A program made the translations under genes and the position numbers. The notes below the pieces were generated by a model, which was not told the DNA's origin, searched no databases, and was given only the letters and a program-made list of their open reading frames with translations. 64,000 nucleotides of DNA from Halomonas jincaotanensis. GTDB lineage: Bacteria > Pseudomonadota > Gammaproteobacteria > Pseudomonadales > Halomonadaceae. The stretch lies in the NCBI RefSeq assembly GCF_018448785.1, contig NZ_JAHCLU010000002.1:62001-126000 (forward strand). Reading direction: 5' to 3'. Below, one piece after another: positions 45,350-52,607 of this stretch. How positions within the stretch are numbered: position 1 is the first letter of the stretch; each line of letters starts with the position of its first letter.

Positions 45350-46195
45350 TCAGGCTTCTTCTTCGTCATCGGGATCATCGACTTCATCGACGTCGGACTC
45401 TTCCGAGGGCAGCCCGCCAGGAAATTCAGGGCGATCATGGATATACGCTTGCGCGACATCAATGATGCTGATGTCGAGGAGGAAACGGCGCCCCAAGAGC
45501 ACCGGGTAGCTAAGATGGCTGCGATCGTTGAGAGTGAACTCCACCGGCTCACGAATCGACCCCAGGGTCATCAGCAGGCTGATCACCGGGCGAGATTCCT
45601 CGCCGGCAGCTTGAATGATCCGCACCCGACGTTCCACCGGCTCTTCGATCCATTCATCAACGACATCCTCCACGACCACATCGTTCTCGTTGACCCCGAG
45701 CTTGAAGCGCACCCAGTCCTCGCCATCGCGTTCGAAGGGGGTGATCTCGGTTGCCGAAAGGGACGAGGTATTGGCGCCGGAATCCACTCTGGCCTTGAGA
45801 TAAGTGCCAACATCGGGAAGTCCAACCCATTCACTACGGCCCACCAGCACCTTGTTGGCCAGCAACGAATCTTCCTGCTCGCAACGCTGCTGGATGACCA
45901 GTGGGGTTGTCCCGCTGATATCGCTGCTGGCTGTGTCGCGGGTGTGCCGGTGCAACAATCTGCCGACATCGCGAAGTTCGGCACCGAGTTGAACCTGCTG
46001 GCGTACAAAAGCATCGAGCTTGTGTTCCTGACGGTCACAGCGCTCGGCGATATTACTTTCGAGACGATCGATGCGGTCGGCGAACACTTCTGGGCCCAGC
46101 CTCGGTTCGGGTTCCGGCGACTCGGTCAGCAGGGTACATCCTGAGAGCAACGAGGCAAGACAAGGCGCGATAAGCAGCTTTAGATGTTGGCGCAT
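45350..46195 (-). CDS. Retropepsin-like/RimK-LysX 'zinc protease' lipoprotein
   Basis: A 281-residue lipoprotein: the signal ends at the lipobox LLSGC (Cys about 20), then about 90 residues of linker with a coiled stretch (FADRIDRLESNIAERCDRQE). The Zn_protease/RimK-LysX domain (about 120-265) has the aspartic-protease-like motif ARVDSGANTSSLSA and a second block YPVLLGRRFLLD. DSGA matches the catalytic motif of retropepsins, so aspartyl activity is likelier than zinc. The C-terminus is very acidic. ATG 46195 was chosen; ATG 46207 is possible. It heads the three-gene module. Confidence 0.85.
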   Translation of the reverse strand: MRQHLKLLIAPCLASLLSGCTLLTESPEPEPRLGPEVFADRIDRLESNIAERCDRQEHKLDAFVRQQVQLGAELRDVGRLLHRHTRDTASSDISGTTPLVIQQRCEQEDSLLANKVLVGRSEWVGLPDVGTYLKARVDSGANTSSLSATEITPFERDGEDWVRFKLGVNENDVVVEDVVDEWIEEPVERRVRIIQAAGEESRPVISLLMTLGSIREPVEFTLNDRSHLSYPVLLGRRFLLDISIIDVAQAYIHDRPEFPGGLPSEESDVDEVDDPDDEEEA

Positions 46196-46326
46196 GGGGC
46201 AGTACATTCCGGTGGCAGGTGGCGTGATGATAAGGAGTCGCCAGCATCCTTGTCCAACGTGGAGGTGAATACCATGCAAGATCATCACTCAGCTATCAGG
46301 TTGGCTTGTAGATAAACTAGCACTTT

Positions 46327-46354
46327 ATTTAACATAATATACATTATACGAACT
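46327..46354. other. Chromosome dimer resolution site dif
   Basis: The reverse complement of 46327-46354 agrees with E. coli dif, as I recall it, at 25 of 28 positions. The XerD half-site (TTATGTTAAAT) and the central 6 bp are identical. The three differences are all in the XerC half-site, where variation is normal. It is intergenic, between the lipoprotein protease and the DUF3833 gene, as dif usually is. FtsK-orienting GGGNAGGG motifs seen at 20569 and 40464 (plus) and at 47652 and 50991 (minus) point toward it. XerCD with FtsK resolve chromosome dimers here. Confidence 0.88.
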
Positions 46355-46455
46355 GACGGTGGATGATTCTCCACGCCAGTATTGCCATGGCATCACACCG
46401 AGATTAGCGCTAGGCTAGCCAAAATCATAGACGACACCTATACAGGAAATTTCAC

Positions 46456-47004
46456 ATGCATCATTACCGACCTATCATTCTCGCCCTTTTGACATGGCTC
46501 ATGGTGGGCTGTGCAAATGGCGACCTAGAGCTCTATGCCGGTACTACACCAAAACTGGACATCGGCACCTACTTCGACGGTCGCAGCCGCGCCTGGGGCA
46601 TGGTGCAAGACTATTCCGGCGAAGTACAACGCCGATTTACCGTCGACATCGATGGTCGGCTCGATGGCGATACCTTGGTACTCGACGAGCGCTTCATGTA
46701 CGATAACGGCGACACAGATCACCGAGTTTGGACCTTCGAGCGCCAGGCCGAAGATCATTGGTTCGGCAGTGCCAATGATGTTGAGGGACCTGTCGTCGCC
46801 CGCCAGGCCGGCCACGTCTTCACCATGACGTATCCTCTCGACGTGGAGATATCGGGACGCACGTTCACTTTCACTATGGATGACTGGATGTTCCTGCAAC
46901 CCGACGGACGCTTGATCAACCGCACCGCCATGAAGAAATTCGGCGTGACGCTTGCCGAGATCACCATCGTTTTTGATCGACAGTTCACCGCCGAGGACCC
47001 ATAA
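46456..47004 (+). CDS. DUF3833 family lipoprotein
   Basis: A 182-residue lipoprotein: signal MHHYRPIILALLTWLMVGC with Cys19 as lipobox Cys. The DUF3833 domain follows: LDIGTYFDGRSRAWGMVQDYSGEVQRRFTVDI, DGDTLVLDERFMYDNGDTDHRVW, FTFTMDDWMFLQPDGRLINRTAMKKFGVTLAEITIVF. The function is unknown; a lipid or lipocalin-like beta barrel is plausible. It is the first gene to the right of dif and converges on the ectoine operon. Confidence 0.88.
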   Translation: MHHYRPIILALLTWLMVGCANGDLELYAGTTPKLDIGTYFDGRSRAWGMVQDYSGEVQRRFTVDIDGRLDGDTLVLDERFMYDNGDTDHRVWTFERQAEDHWFGSANDVEGPVVARQAGHVFTMTYPLDVEISGRTFTFTMDDWMFLQPDGRLINRTAMKKFGVTLAEITIVFDRQFTAEDP

Positions 47005-47040
47005 AAAAGATGCCTCCATACTCGTCGAGATGGAGGCATC
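47003..47040 (-). terminator. Terminator of the ectoine operon
   Basis: A perfect 11-bp stem GATGCCTCCAT/ATGGAGGCATC (47009-47019/47030-47040). On the minus strand it is followed by TTTTTTA (plus A-run 47003-47008). It lies 36 bp after the ectC stop, and may also serve the converging DUF3833 transcript. Confidence 0.88.
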
Positions 47041-47076
47041 GGCAGCACGGCGCGTAACGCTTACTTATGTCGGTGC

Positions 47077-47487
47077 TTAGATCGGTGATTTGTCGTCGGC
47101 AGCCGGAGCCTCGTAGGAGCCATCTTCGCGATGGACCTCCTGCCCGGTCAGCCCAGGTGTAAAGACGCAGGCAAGGTGCATAGTCTTGTGGGCCCGCAAC
47201 AAGTGTTCGTCGTGTTGGTCCAGGATATAGATGTCACCCGGCTTGATCGGCCATATCTTACCATCGGCCTGGGTTTCCACCTCACCTTCACCCTCCATGC
47301 AGTAAACCGCTTCGAAATGATTCTTGTAGTGAATATGCGTCTCGGTCCCTTCGTAGATGCGCGTAATGTGAAACGAGCATTTACCGCCATCGTCGGCGAG
47401 GGAAAGACGCGTGCTGTCCCAGTTGCCGTTCTCGGCCTTGACCAGACGATCAGTCTGACGCGCTTCGTCGAGGTTGCGAACGATCAT
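47077..47487 (-). CDS. ectC: Ectoine synthase EctC
   Basis: A 136-residue cupin that cyclizes N-gamma-acetyl-diaminobutyrate to ectoine. It matches H. elongata EctC throughout: [48 protein letters not shown] (metal ligands Glu, Tyr, His region), [45 protein letters not shown] 47487 has ACGGAGA at a good distance and is the family start; 8 extra codons upstream were rejected. The gene looks intact although the upstream partner ectB is destroyed. Confidence 0.95.
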   Translation of the reverse strand: MIVRNLDEARQTDRLVKAENGNWDSTRLSLADDGGKCSFHITRIYEGTETHIHYKNHFEAVYCMEGEGEVETQADGKIWPIKPGDIYILDQHDEHLLRAHKTMHLACVFTPGLTGQEVHREDGSYEAPAADDKSPI

Positions 47488-47581
47488 GGAAAAATCTCCG
47501 TAGTTTGACATTAACGAGCCGACCGGACATCCGACCGACCAATGACCTGGCTGACTACAAGGACAGCCTAGCTCAAGCGTA

Positions 47582-47706
47582 TCATTTCAGCGCCTGCTTG
47601 ACGCTGGTTTCGAGAATCTCCGGGTGGCGATTATCCGGAGACGAGCAACCACCCTGCCCTTGCGCTGGGCATCACACTCGAAGAGGTCGTCGCTCCAGTA
47701 CTTGCG
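47582..47706 (-). pseudogene. ectB: ectB remnant (diaminobutyrate aminotransferase), largely deleted
   Basis: Between ectA and ectC, where H. elongata has a full ectB of about 420 codons, only two scraps are left. Plus coordinates 47644-47706 encode RKYWSDDLFECDAQRKGRV, which matches a segment about three-quarters along EctB (RKYWSDDTFERDVQRKARI in H. elongata, from memory). Positions 47582-47617, in another frame, encode [11 protein letters not shown] and a stop, the EctB C-terminus. The first 300-odd codons and most of those between the scraps are missing. No start codon or Shine-Dalgarno is left. Substitutions in the first scrap (R to C, E to V) suggest decay and not an assembly join. Confidence 0.85.
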
Positions 47707-47733
47707 ACAAGATGGCAAGTCAGCCCTCACGTC

Positions 47734-48312
47734 TCAGAGACGGTTATTCTGAAAGGGGCCGATCCGCACCAGATTTTCGGGATCGTGTTCGCCACCGAGC
47801 TGGTCGGTAGAAAAATACTCGCGGCTGTTGAGAGGTGCATGCCAGCGGTTGGCCAGCCGACGGAAAAGCCCCCAGGACGCTTCATTGTCGGGGGTGATGG
47901 TGGTTTCCAGATGATGCACATCAGCGAGTTCCTGACGCGTCATCACGGCCTCGACCAAGCGGCGGGCAAGGCCGGTACCGCGGGCCTTCTCGCCGACAGC
48001 GACCTGCCAGAGGAAGTAAGTGTCCGGAGCATTGCTCTTCACATAGCCGGATACGAAGCCAACAATCTCGCCCTCCTCGTTGGTTGCCACGGCACAAGTC
48101 TCGCGAAACTGCGTCGCCAGCAACAGGTAGGCGTAAGCGGAGTTGACATCCAGAGGCGGACAAGACTTGACCAGTTCGTAAACGCCCCAACCATCGTCCG
48201 GATTTGGCTTGCGAATGAATAACGGGGTTTGCTCATTGCCCACTACCGCATCCGCCACGCTGGGGCGAGCAAGATCGGCGGAAGGAATAAAAGGTTCGGA
48301 TGTTGCACTCAT
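47734..48312 (-). CDS. ectA: L-2,4-diaminobutyrate N-gamma-acetyltransferase EctA
   Basis: A 192-residue GNAT enzyme, the same length as in H. elongata and matching it from end to end: SADLARPSVADAVVG, DDGWGVYELVKSCPPLDVNSAYAYLLL, WQVAVGEKARGTGLARRLVE (acetyl-CoA loop), HHLETTITPDNEASWGLFRRLANRW, GGEHDPENLVRIGPF. It acetylates diaminobutyrate, the product of EctB. With ectB missing here, its substrate must come from another enzyme if ectoine is made. The start at 48312 has only a weak ribosome site. A good promoter lies 30 bp upstream. Confidence 0.95.
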   Translation of the reverse strand: MSATSEPFIPSADLARPSVADAVVGNEQTPLFIRKPNPDDGWGVYELVKSCPPLDVNSAYAYLLLATQFRETCAVATNEEGEIVGFVSGYVKSNAPDTYFLWQVAVGEKARGTGLARRLVEAVMTRQELADVHHLETTITPDNEASWGLFRRLANRWHAPLNSREYFSTDQLGGEHDPENLVRIGPFQNNRL

Positions 48313-48341
48313 AGAAGGTTTCGCTATGCGAATTTACTACC

Positions 48342-48376
48342 ATTATAACATTGGCTTATGACAATTCAAAATTGTC
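48342..48376 (-). promoter_or_regulatory. ectA promoter with overlapping palindrome
   Basis: On the minus strand, -10 TATAAT (48342-48347) and -35 TTGAAT (48364-48369) are 16 bp apart. The -35 lies inside the perfect inverted repeat GACAATT-ttg-AATTGTC (48360-48376). The palindrome would let a dimeric regulator block or recruit polymerase. The leader to ectA is about 25 nt. No EctR-type regulator gene is nearby. Confidence 0.65.
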
Positions 48377-48583
48377 CGGTTTTGTCACCATCACTGAACG
48401 ATGAGAAATCGTATCACCATCACCGCCGTGTGAATCCAGCTCAACTTGTTCTCTTCTTGAGTCTAGCCGAGTTTTCCGCGGGCTCGCCCCCTTTCGTGTT
48501 CCGCCCTTGGTGCCCCTCGCCGGACTGATTTGACGATGTTTACCGGTTGTAGGTTGCAGCACCCGCCGCAACCTCTCATGAAT
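48377..48583. other. Intergenic region between ectA and gor
   Basis: About 200 bp with no supported gene. It can hold further ectA promoter elements. It also holds a 7-bp hairpin AGGTTGC/GCAACCT (48551-48557/48568-48574) just after the gor stop. The hairpin has no T-run and could be a weak gor terminator. Confidence 0.4.
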
Positions 48584-49978
48584 TCAACGTCGGGTCAGCG
48601 TTCGCATGGTGACAAACTCCTCGGCGCCGGTGGGATGAATGCCGATGGTGGCATCGAAGTCAGCCTTGGTGAGTTGCGCTCGAACGGCAATGGCAATGCC
48701 TTGTATCAGTTCACCGGCTTCATCACCGACCATGTGGGCGCCTACCACCACGTCACTGTGGTCGTCGACGATCAGCTTCATCAAGCACCGCTCACTACTG
48801 CCAGACAGGGTGTGCTTCATGGGGCGGAAATCGGTGGTATAGACGCGAATGTCGCCACACGCTTCGCGAGCTTGCTGCTCGGAGAGCCCGACGGTGCCGA
48901 TGTTGGGGTGGCAGAACACCGCCGTCGCGATATTGTGGTAGTCGAGCGGCTTGGAGGGCGGTATCTCGCCAAAATGATGCTGGACCATGTGCATCGCCTC
49001 GGCGAGCGCTACGGGCGTGAGTTCCGCCCCCCCCGTCACATCCCCCAGTGCCAGGATTGATGGCACCGAGCTTTCGAAACGCTCGTTGACCTCGATATGT
49101 CCCGTATTACTGAGCGCAACGTCAAGCTTGTCCAATCCCAGCCCGGCGAGATGCGGCCGGCGCCCGGTGGCCGCCAGTACGGCATCGACCTCAAGCCGCT
49201 CACCATTGGTGAGGGTGACGTCCAGGCCGTTCTCGACCTTGCGGATCGACTCGATGTTGGTTTCCAGACGCAGTGTGGCCCCCTTCTTGACCATTTCATC
49301 GCGGACGAACTCCCTGACCTCATGGTCGAAACCGCGCAGGAAGAGTTCGCCACGGTAGACCAGGTGCGTGTCACTCCCCAGCCCATTGAAGATGCTGGCG
49401 AATTCAACCGCGATATAGCCACCGCCAAGTACAAGGAGGCGCTCCGGAAAGGAGTCGAGGTCAAACACCTGATTGGACGTGATCGTCAACTCACTGCCGG
49501 GGAACGTTGGTACCCAGGGCCAGCCGCCCACTGCGATGAGAATCTTGGCGGCGCTTATAGTTTCATCCGCCACCTCAACAGTATGGGCATCCACCACGCG
49601 AGCCCGACCGTGGATCAGCCGCACGCCGGCGTTATCGAGCATGCGATCGTAGATGCGATTCAACCGCTTGATCTCACCGACCTTGTTGTCACGAAGGGTC
49701 GCCCATTCAAACTCGGGGGCTGCCGGCAGTCGCCATCCGAAACCACTGGCGTCCTCGAAGCTATCGCGGAAATGCGCCGCATAGGAATAGAGCTTCTTGG
49801 GAACGCAGCCGACATTGACACAAGTTCCGCCCAGATAGCGGTCCTCGGCGATGGCCACACGGGCCCCCGCCGCCGCCGCGGTCCGCGCGGCGCGTACCCC
49901 ACCAGAACCTGCGCCGATGACAAAAAGGTCGTAGTCGTACCGGGTGCTATCGTTTTGTAAGGGGGCGAGTTCGGCCAC
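48584..49978 (-). CDS. gor: Glutathione-disulfide reductase
   Basis: A 464-residue FAD/NADPH disulfide reductase. It has FVIGAGSGGVRAARTAA (FAD), the redox pair Cys53/Cys58 in GGTCVNVGCVPKK, GGGYIAVEFASIFNGLG (NAD(P) fold) and VYRGELFLRGFD, whose two Arg give NADPH preference. ATGRRPHLAGLGL, GDVTGG and the C-terminal GIHPTGAEEFVTMR carry the catalytic His-Glu. The start is GTG 49978 with CAGGAGACTG upstream; the longer open frame was rejected. It keeps glutathione reduced and is divergent from can. Confidence 0.94.
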   Translation of the reverse strand: MAELAPLQNDSTRYDYDLFVIGAGSGGVRAARTAAAAGARVAIAEDRYLGGTCVNVGCVPKKLYSYAAHFRDSFEDASGFGWRLPAAPEFEWATLRDNKVGEIKRLNRIYDRMLDNAGVRLIHGRARVVDAHTVEVADETISAAKILIAVGGWPWVPTFPGSELTITSNQVFDLDSFPERLLVLGGGYIAVEFASIFNGLGSDTHLVYRGELFLRGFDHEVREFVRDEMVKKGATLRLETNIESIRKVENGLDVTLTNGERLEVDAVLAATGRRPHLAGLGLDKLDVALSNTGHIEVNERFESSVPSILALGDVTGGAELTPVALAEAMHMVQHHFGEIPPSKPLDYHNIATAVFCHPNIGTVGLSEQQAREACGDIRVYTTDFRPMKHTLSGSSERCLMKLIVDDHSDVVVGAHMVGDEAGELIQGIAIAVRAQLTKADFDATIGIHPTGAEEFVTMRTLTRR

Positions 49979-50156
49979 ACCAGTCTCCTGAGCCGTTGAG
50001 GACCGAAAAGAAGGTCCCGGGGTTGAATGCCACAAGATGATACCAGCCCACTTCTCGACTCGGGAGAGCCGACAGTTGACCGGTTCACGAAGGAGAGGTA
50101 AAAGGAAGCGCCACATGGGTACCCGTCACGATCACTTTTTAATCGGGGGAATAGTG

Positions 50157-50813
50157 ATGCACGACAGCGACATACAGGGATTGCTGGACAACAATCGCGC
50201 CTGGGCGAAACGCATGTGCCAGGAAGACCCGGACTATTTCACCCGGCTATCACGCCAACAGAACCCGGACTATCTCTGGGTCGGCTGTTCCGACAGTCGA
50301 GTCCCCGCCAACCAGATCATCGCTCTGCCTCCAGGCGAAGTCTTCGTACACCGCAACGTCGCCAACCTGCTCCATCACAATGACATGAACGCCCTCTCGG
50401 TCGTCCAGTTCGCGGTGGACGTACTCGAGGTACGTCATATCATGGTTGTCGGCCATTATGGTTGCGGGGGTGTCCGAGCGGCCGTCACTGGCGGTGAATG
50501 CGGAATGGTCGACTACTGGCTGCATTCGGTTCGCGAACTCTACAGCCGTCACCGTGACACGCTCCAGGGGCTGCCGCTAGAAGATCAGGTCGACCGCATG
50601 TGCGAGCTCAACGTCAAGGCCCAGGTCAACAACCTGTGCCGCACCAAGATTCTTCAACGTGCCTGGCAGCGAGGCCAAGCACTGTCGGTACACGGCTGGG
50701 TGTACGGTCTGGCAGATGGCCACATCAAGGATCTTGACTGTTCCATTACCGGCCTCGAGCAGGTGGCCACGCTTTATCGCATCGACCGCCTGGCGCCATC
50801 GCGGGATGACTGA
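50157..50813 (+). CDS. can: Beta-class carbonic anhydrase
   Basis: A 218-residue beta-carbonic anhydrase interconverting CO2 and bicarbonate. Zinc ligands are Cys44 (GCSDSR), His100 and Cys103 (GHYGCGG), with the Asp46-Arg48 dyad. VFVHRNVANLLHHNDMN and the GWVYGLADGHIKDL C-terminus match E. coli Can. ATG 50157 follows CGGGGGAA; the open frame to 50037 lies over the gor leader and was rejected. It is divergent from gor and 128 bp upstream of the peptide transporter operon. Confidence 0.93.
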   Translation: MHDSDIQGLLDNNRAWAKRMCQEDPDYFTRLSRQQNPDYLWVGCSDSRVPANQIIALPPGEVFVHRNVANLLHHNDMNALSVVQFAVDVLEVRHIMVVGHYGCGGVRAAVTGGECGMVDYWLHSVRELYSRHRDTLQGLPLEDQVDRMCELNVKAQVNNLCRTKILQRAWQRGQALSVHGWVYGLADGHIKDLDCSITGLEQVATLYRIDRLAPSRDD

Positions 50814-50859
50814 GACGTCCGCGTTCAGCGCGGTCATGTAATGAGCGTATAGCGTTTCT

Positions 50860-50880
50860 CACAATTTCGATTGTGCTTTT
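50860..50880 (+). terminator. Weak UUCG-loop hairpin after can
   Basis: CACAAT-ttcg-ATTGTG (50860-50875) with a stable UUCG tetraloop is followed by CTTTT. The stem is short and AT-rich, so it is a weak terminator for can or an attenuator element upstream of the transporter leader. Confidence 0.45.
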
Positions 50881-50936
50881 CCCTTTCGCGTCACAGGGTT
50901 GATGTTGTAGCACCAACAACAAACCGAGAAAGGGAA
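50879..50936 (+). promoter_or_regulatory. Structured leader pairing with the ribosome site of the peptide-binding protein gene
   Basis: TTCCCTTTC (50879-50887) pairs with GAAAGGGAA (50928-50936), which contains the Shine-Dalgarno 6 nt before the ATG at 50942. Inside it, GGTT/AACC (50897-50900/50922-50925) and GTTGT/ACAAC (50904-50908/50916-50920) nest on top. If formed in RNA the structure hides the ribosome site. It does not match a riboswitch class I know. Confidence 0.5.
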
Positions 50937-50941
50937 CCCAG

Positions 50942-52507
50942 ATGAACTCCAAGAAGACTCTGCTGGCAGGCCTGATCAGTGCCAGCGTCGCCCTGCCCGC
51001 GGCGGTCATGGCCGAAAACACCTTGCGCATGGCCTATGACGCTGATCCGGTGTCGCTGGATATCCATGAACAACTCTCCGGCGGTATCCTCCAGCTATCA
51101 CACATGACGTTCGATCCGCTGGTGCGCTGGACCGATGATCTGCAGTTCGAACCCCGGCTGGCGAGTGAATGGGAGCAGGTGGACGACACCCATATGCGCA
51201 TGACCCTGCGCGAGGACGTGACCTTCCACAGCGGCAATGCCTTCACCGCCGAGGATGTGGTCTGGACGGTCGAGCGACTCAAGCAGAGCCCCGATTTCAA
51301 GGCGATCTTTACGCCGATCACCAGCGTGACGGCCATCGACGATCACACCGTCGAGTTCGAGACCGAAAAGCCCTACCCGCTGCTGTTGAACCTTGCCACC
51401 TATATCTTCCCGCTGGACAGCGAGTTCTACTCGGGCACCGACAGTGATGGCGATGCCAAGGACGAGATCGTCAAGAATGGCAACTCCTTCGCCTCGAGCA
51501 ACCTGTCCGGCACCGGCCCCTTCACGGTCACCGAGCGTCAACAGGGCGTGAGGATGGAGTTCGCGCGCAATACCGACTATTGGGATCAGGATTCTCCCGG
51601 TAACGTCGACCGTATCGTCATGACACCGATCAGCGAGAGCGCGACCCGCGTGGCAGCGTTACTGTCGGGTGACGTCGACTTCATCGCGCCGGTGCCACCC
51701 AACGACCTCGAGCGCGTTCGTGAAGACGAGGACGCCAAGCTGGTGACCATGTCTGGCACGCGAATTATCCTCTTCCACATGAATCAGGACCGCGTCGATG
51801 CCTTCAAGGATCCACGGGTACGTCAGGCATTTACCTATGCCATCAATCAGGACGCCATCGCCGATCGCCTCATGAAGGGCTTTGCCACGCCGGCGGCACA
51901 ATTCTCGCCGGAGGGTTACGCCGGCCATGTGGAAGACCTGGAACGGCGTTACGATTTAGAGAAGGCCAACCAGCTGATGGCGGAAGCCGGCTTCGAGGAC
52001 GGCTTCGAGATCAGCATGATGGCGCCCAACAACCGTTACGTGAACGACGCCCGTATCGCCCAGGCCGTGGCCACCATGCTGGCGCGCATCAATGTCGACG
52101 TCGACCTAAGGACCCTGCCCAAAGCGCAGTACTGGGGCGAATTCGACGATCGAAGCGCCGACATGATGATGATCGGCTGGCACGCCGATACCGAGGATAG
52201 TGCCAATTTTCACGAGTATCTGACCGCCTGCCAGGATGCCGACAGTGGCGCGGGTCAGTACAACGCCGGCAGCTACTGCAACCCCGAGCTCGATGCGCTG
52301 GTGGCAGAAGCCAATCTCGAGGTCGATCTCGAAAAACGTGCCGAGATGCTTCAGCAGGTCGAGCAGACCCTGTATGACGAGGCCGCTTTCGTGCCGCTCC
52401 ACTGGCAGGATCTGGCCTGGGCGTCGGCTCAGAACGTGAATATCGAGCCCATCCTCAATGTGATGAACTTCCCTTATCTCGGGGATCTGGTCATCGACAC
52501 CGAGTAA
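50942..52507 (+). CDS. Peptide ABC transporter substrate-binding protein (SBP family 5)
   Basis: A 521-residue periplasmic binding protein with a cleavable signal (residues 1-24, ALPAAVMA). The family-5 pattern is DPLVRWTDDLQFEPRLASEWEQVDDTHMRMTLREDVTFHSG, FTAEDVVWTVERL, SGTGPFTV, RNTDYWDQDSPGNVDRI, DPRVRQAFTYAINQDAI and AEAGFEDGFEI. Such proteins bring di- or oligopeptides (sometimes opines or nickel) to a Dpp/Opp-type permease. It is the first gene of a five-gene operon and is followed by a hairpin. The peptidase gene pepQ nearby favours peptides as ligand. Confidence 0.92.
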   Translation: MNSKKTLLAGLISASVALPAAVMAENTLRMAYDADPVSLDIHEQLSGGILQLSHMTFDPLVRWTDDLQFEPRLASEWEQVDDTHMRMTLREDVTFHSGNAFTAEDVVWTVERLKQSPDFKAIFTPITSVTAIDDHTVEFETEKPYPLLLNLATYIFPLDSEFYSGTDSDGDAKDEIVKNGNSFASSNLSGTGPFTVTERQQGVRMEFARNTDYWDQDSPGNVDRIVMTPISESATRVAALLSGDVDFIAPVPPNDLERVREDEDAKLVTMSGTRIILFHMNQDRVDAFKDPRVRQAFTYAINQDAIADRLMKGFATPAAQFSPEGYAGHVEDLERRYDLEKANQLMAEAGFEDGFEISMMAPNNRYVNDARIAQAVATMLARINVDVDLRTLPKAQYWGEFDDRSADMMMIGWHADTEDSANFHEYLTACQDADSGAGQYNAGSYCNPELDALVAEANLEVDLEKRAEMLQQVEQTLYDEAAFVPLHWQDLAWASAQNVNIEPILNVMNFPYLGDLVIDTE

Positions 52508-52546
52508 CTCGACACGCCGGTTTGCTGCCGGCCATGTACCCGCCCG

Positions 52547-52590
52547 CAACAGCGCGACGCACTCACCGTTGAGTGCGTCGACGCCTGTTG
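52547..52590 (+). repeat. Intercistronic hairpin between the binding-protein and permease genes
   Basis: GACGCACTCA-ccgt-TGAGTGCGTC (52556-52565/52570-52579), a perfect 10-bp stem, is extended by CAACAG/CTGTTG (52547-52552/52585-52590) with small bulges. No T-run follows. Such structures commonly stabilise the binding-protein mRNA against 3' decay so it is made in excess over the permease. Confidence 0.7.
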
Positions 52591-52607
52591 CCTAGAGGAC
52601 GACAGAC

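Noticed and set aside
46327..46354. Phage attachment or LexA-type operator instead of dif
   Set aside because: The match extends over the full 28-bp dif layout with an identical XerD half-site; no phage genes are nearby.
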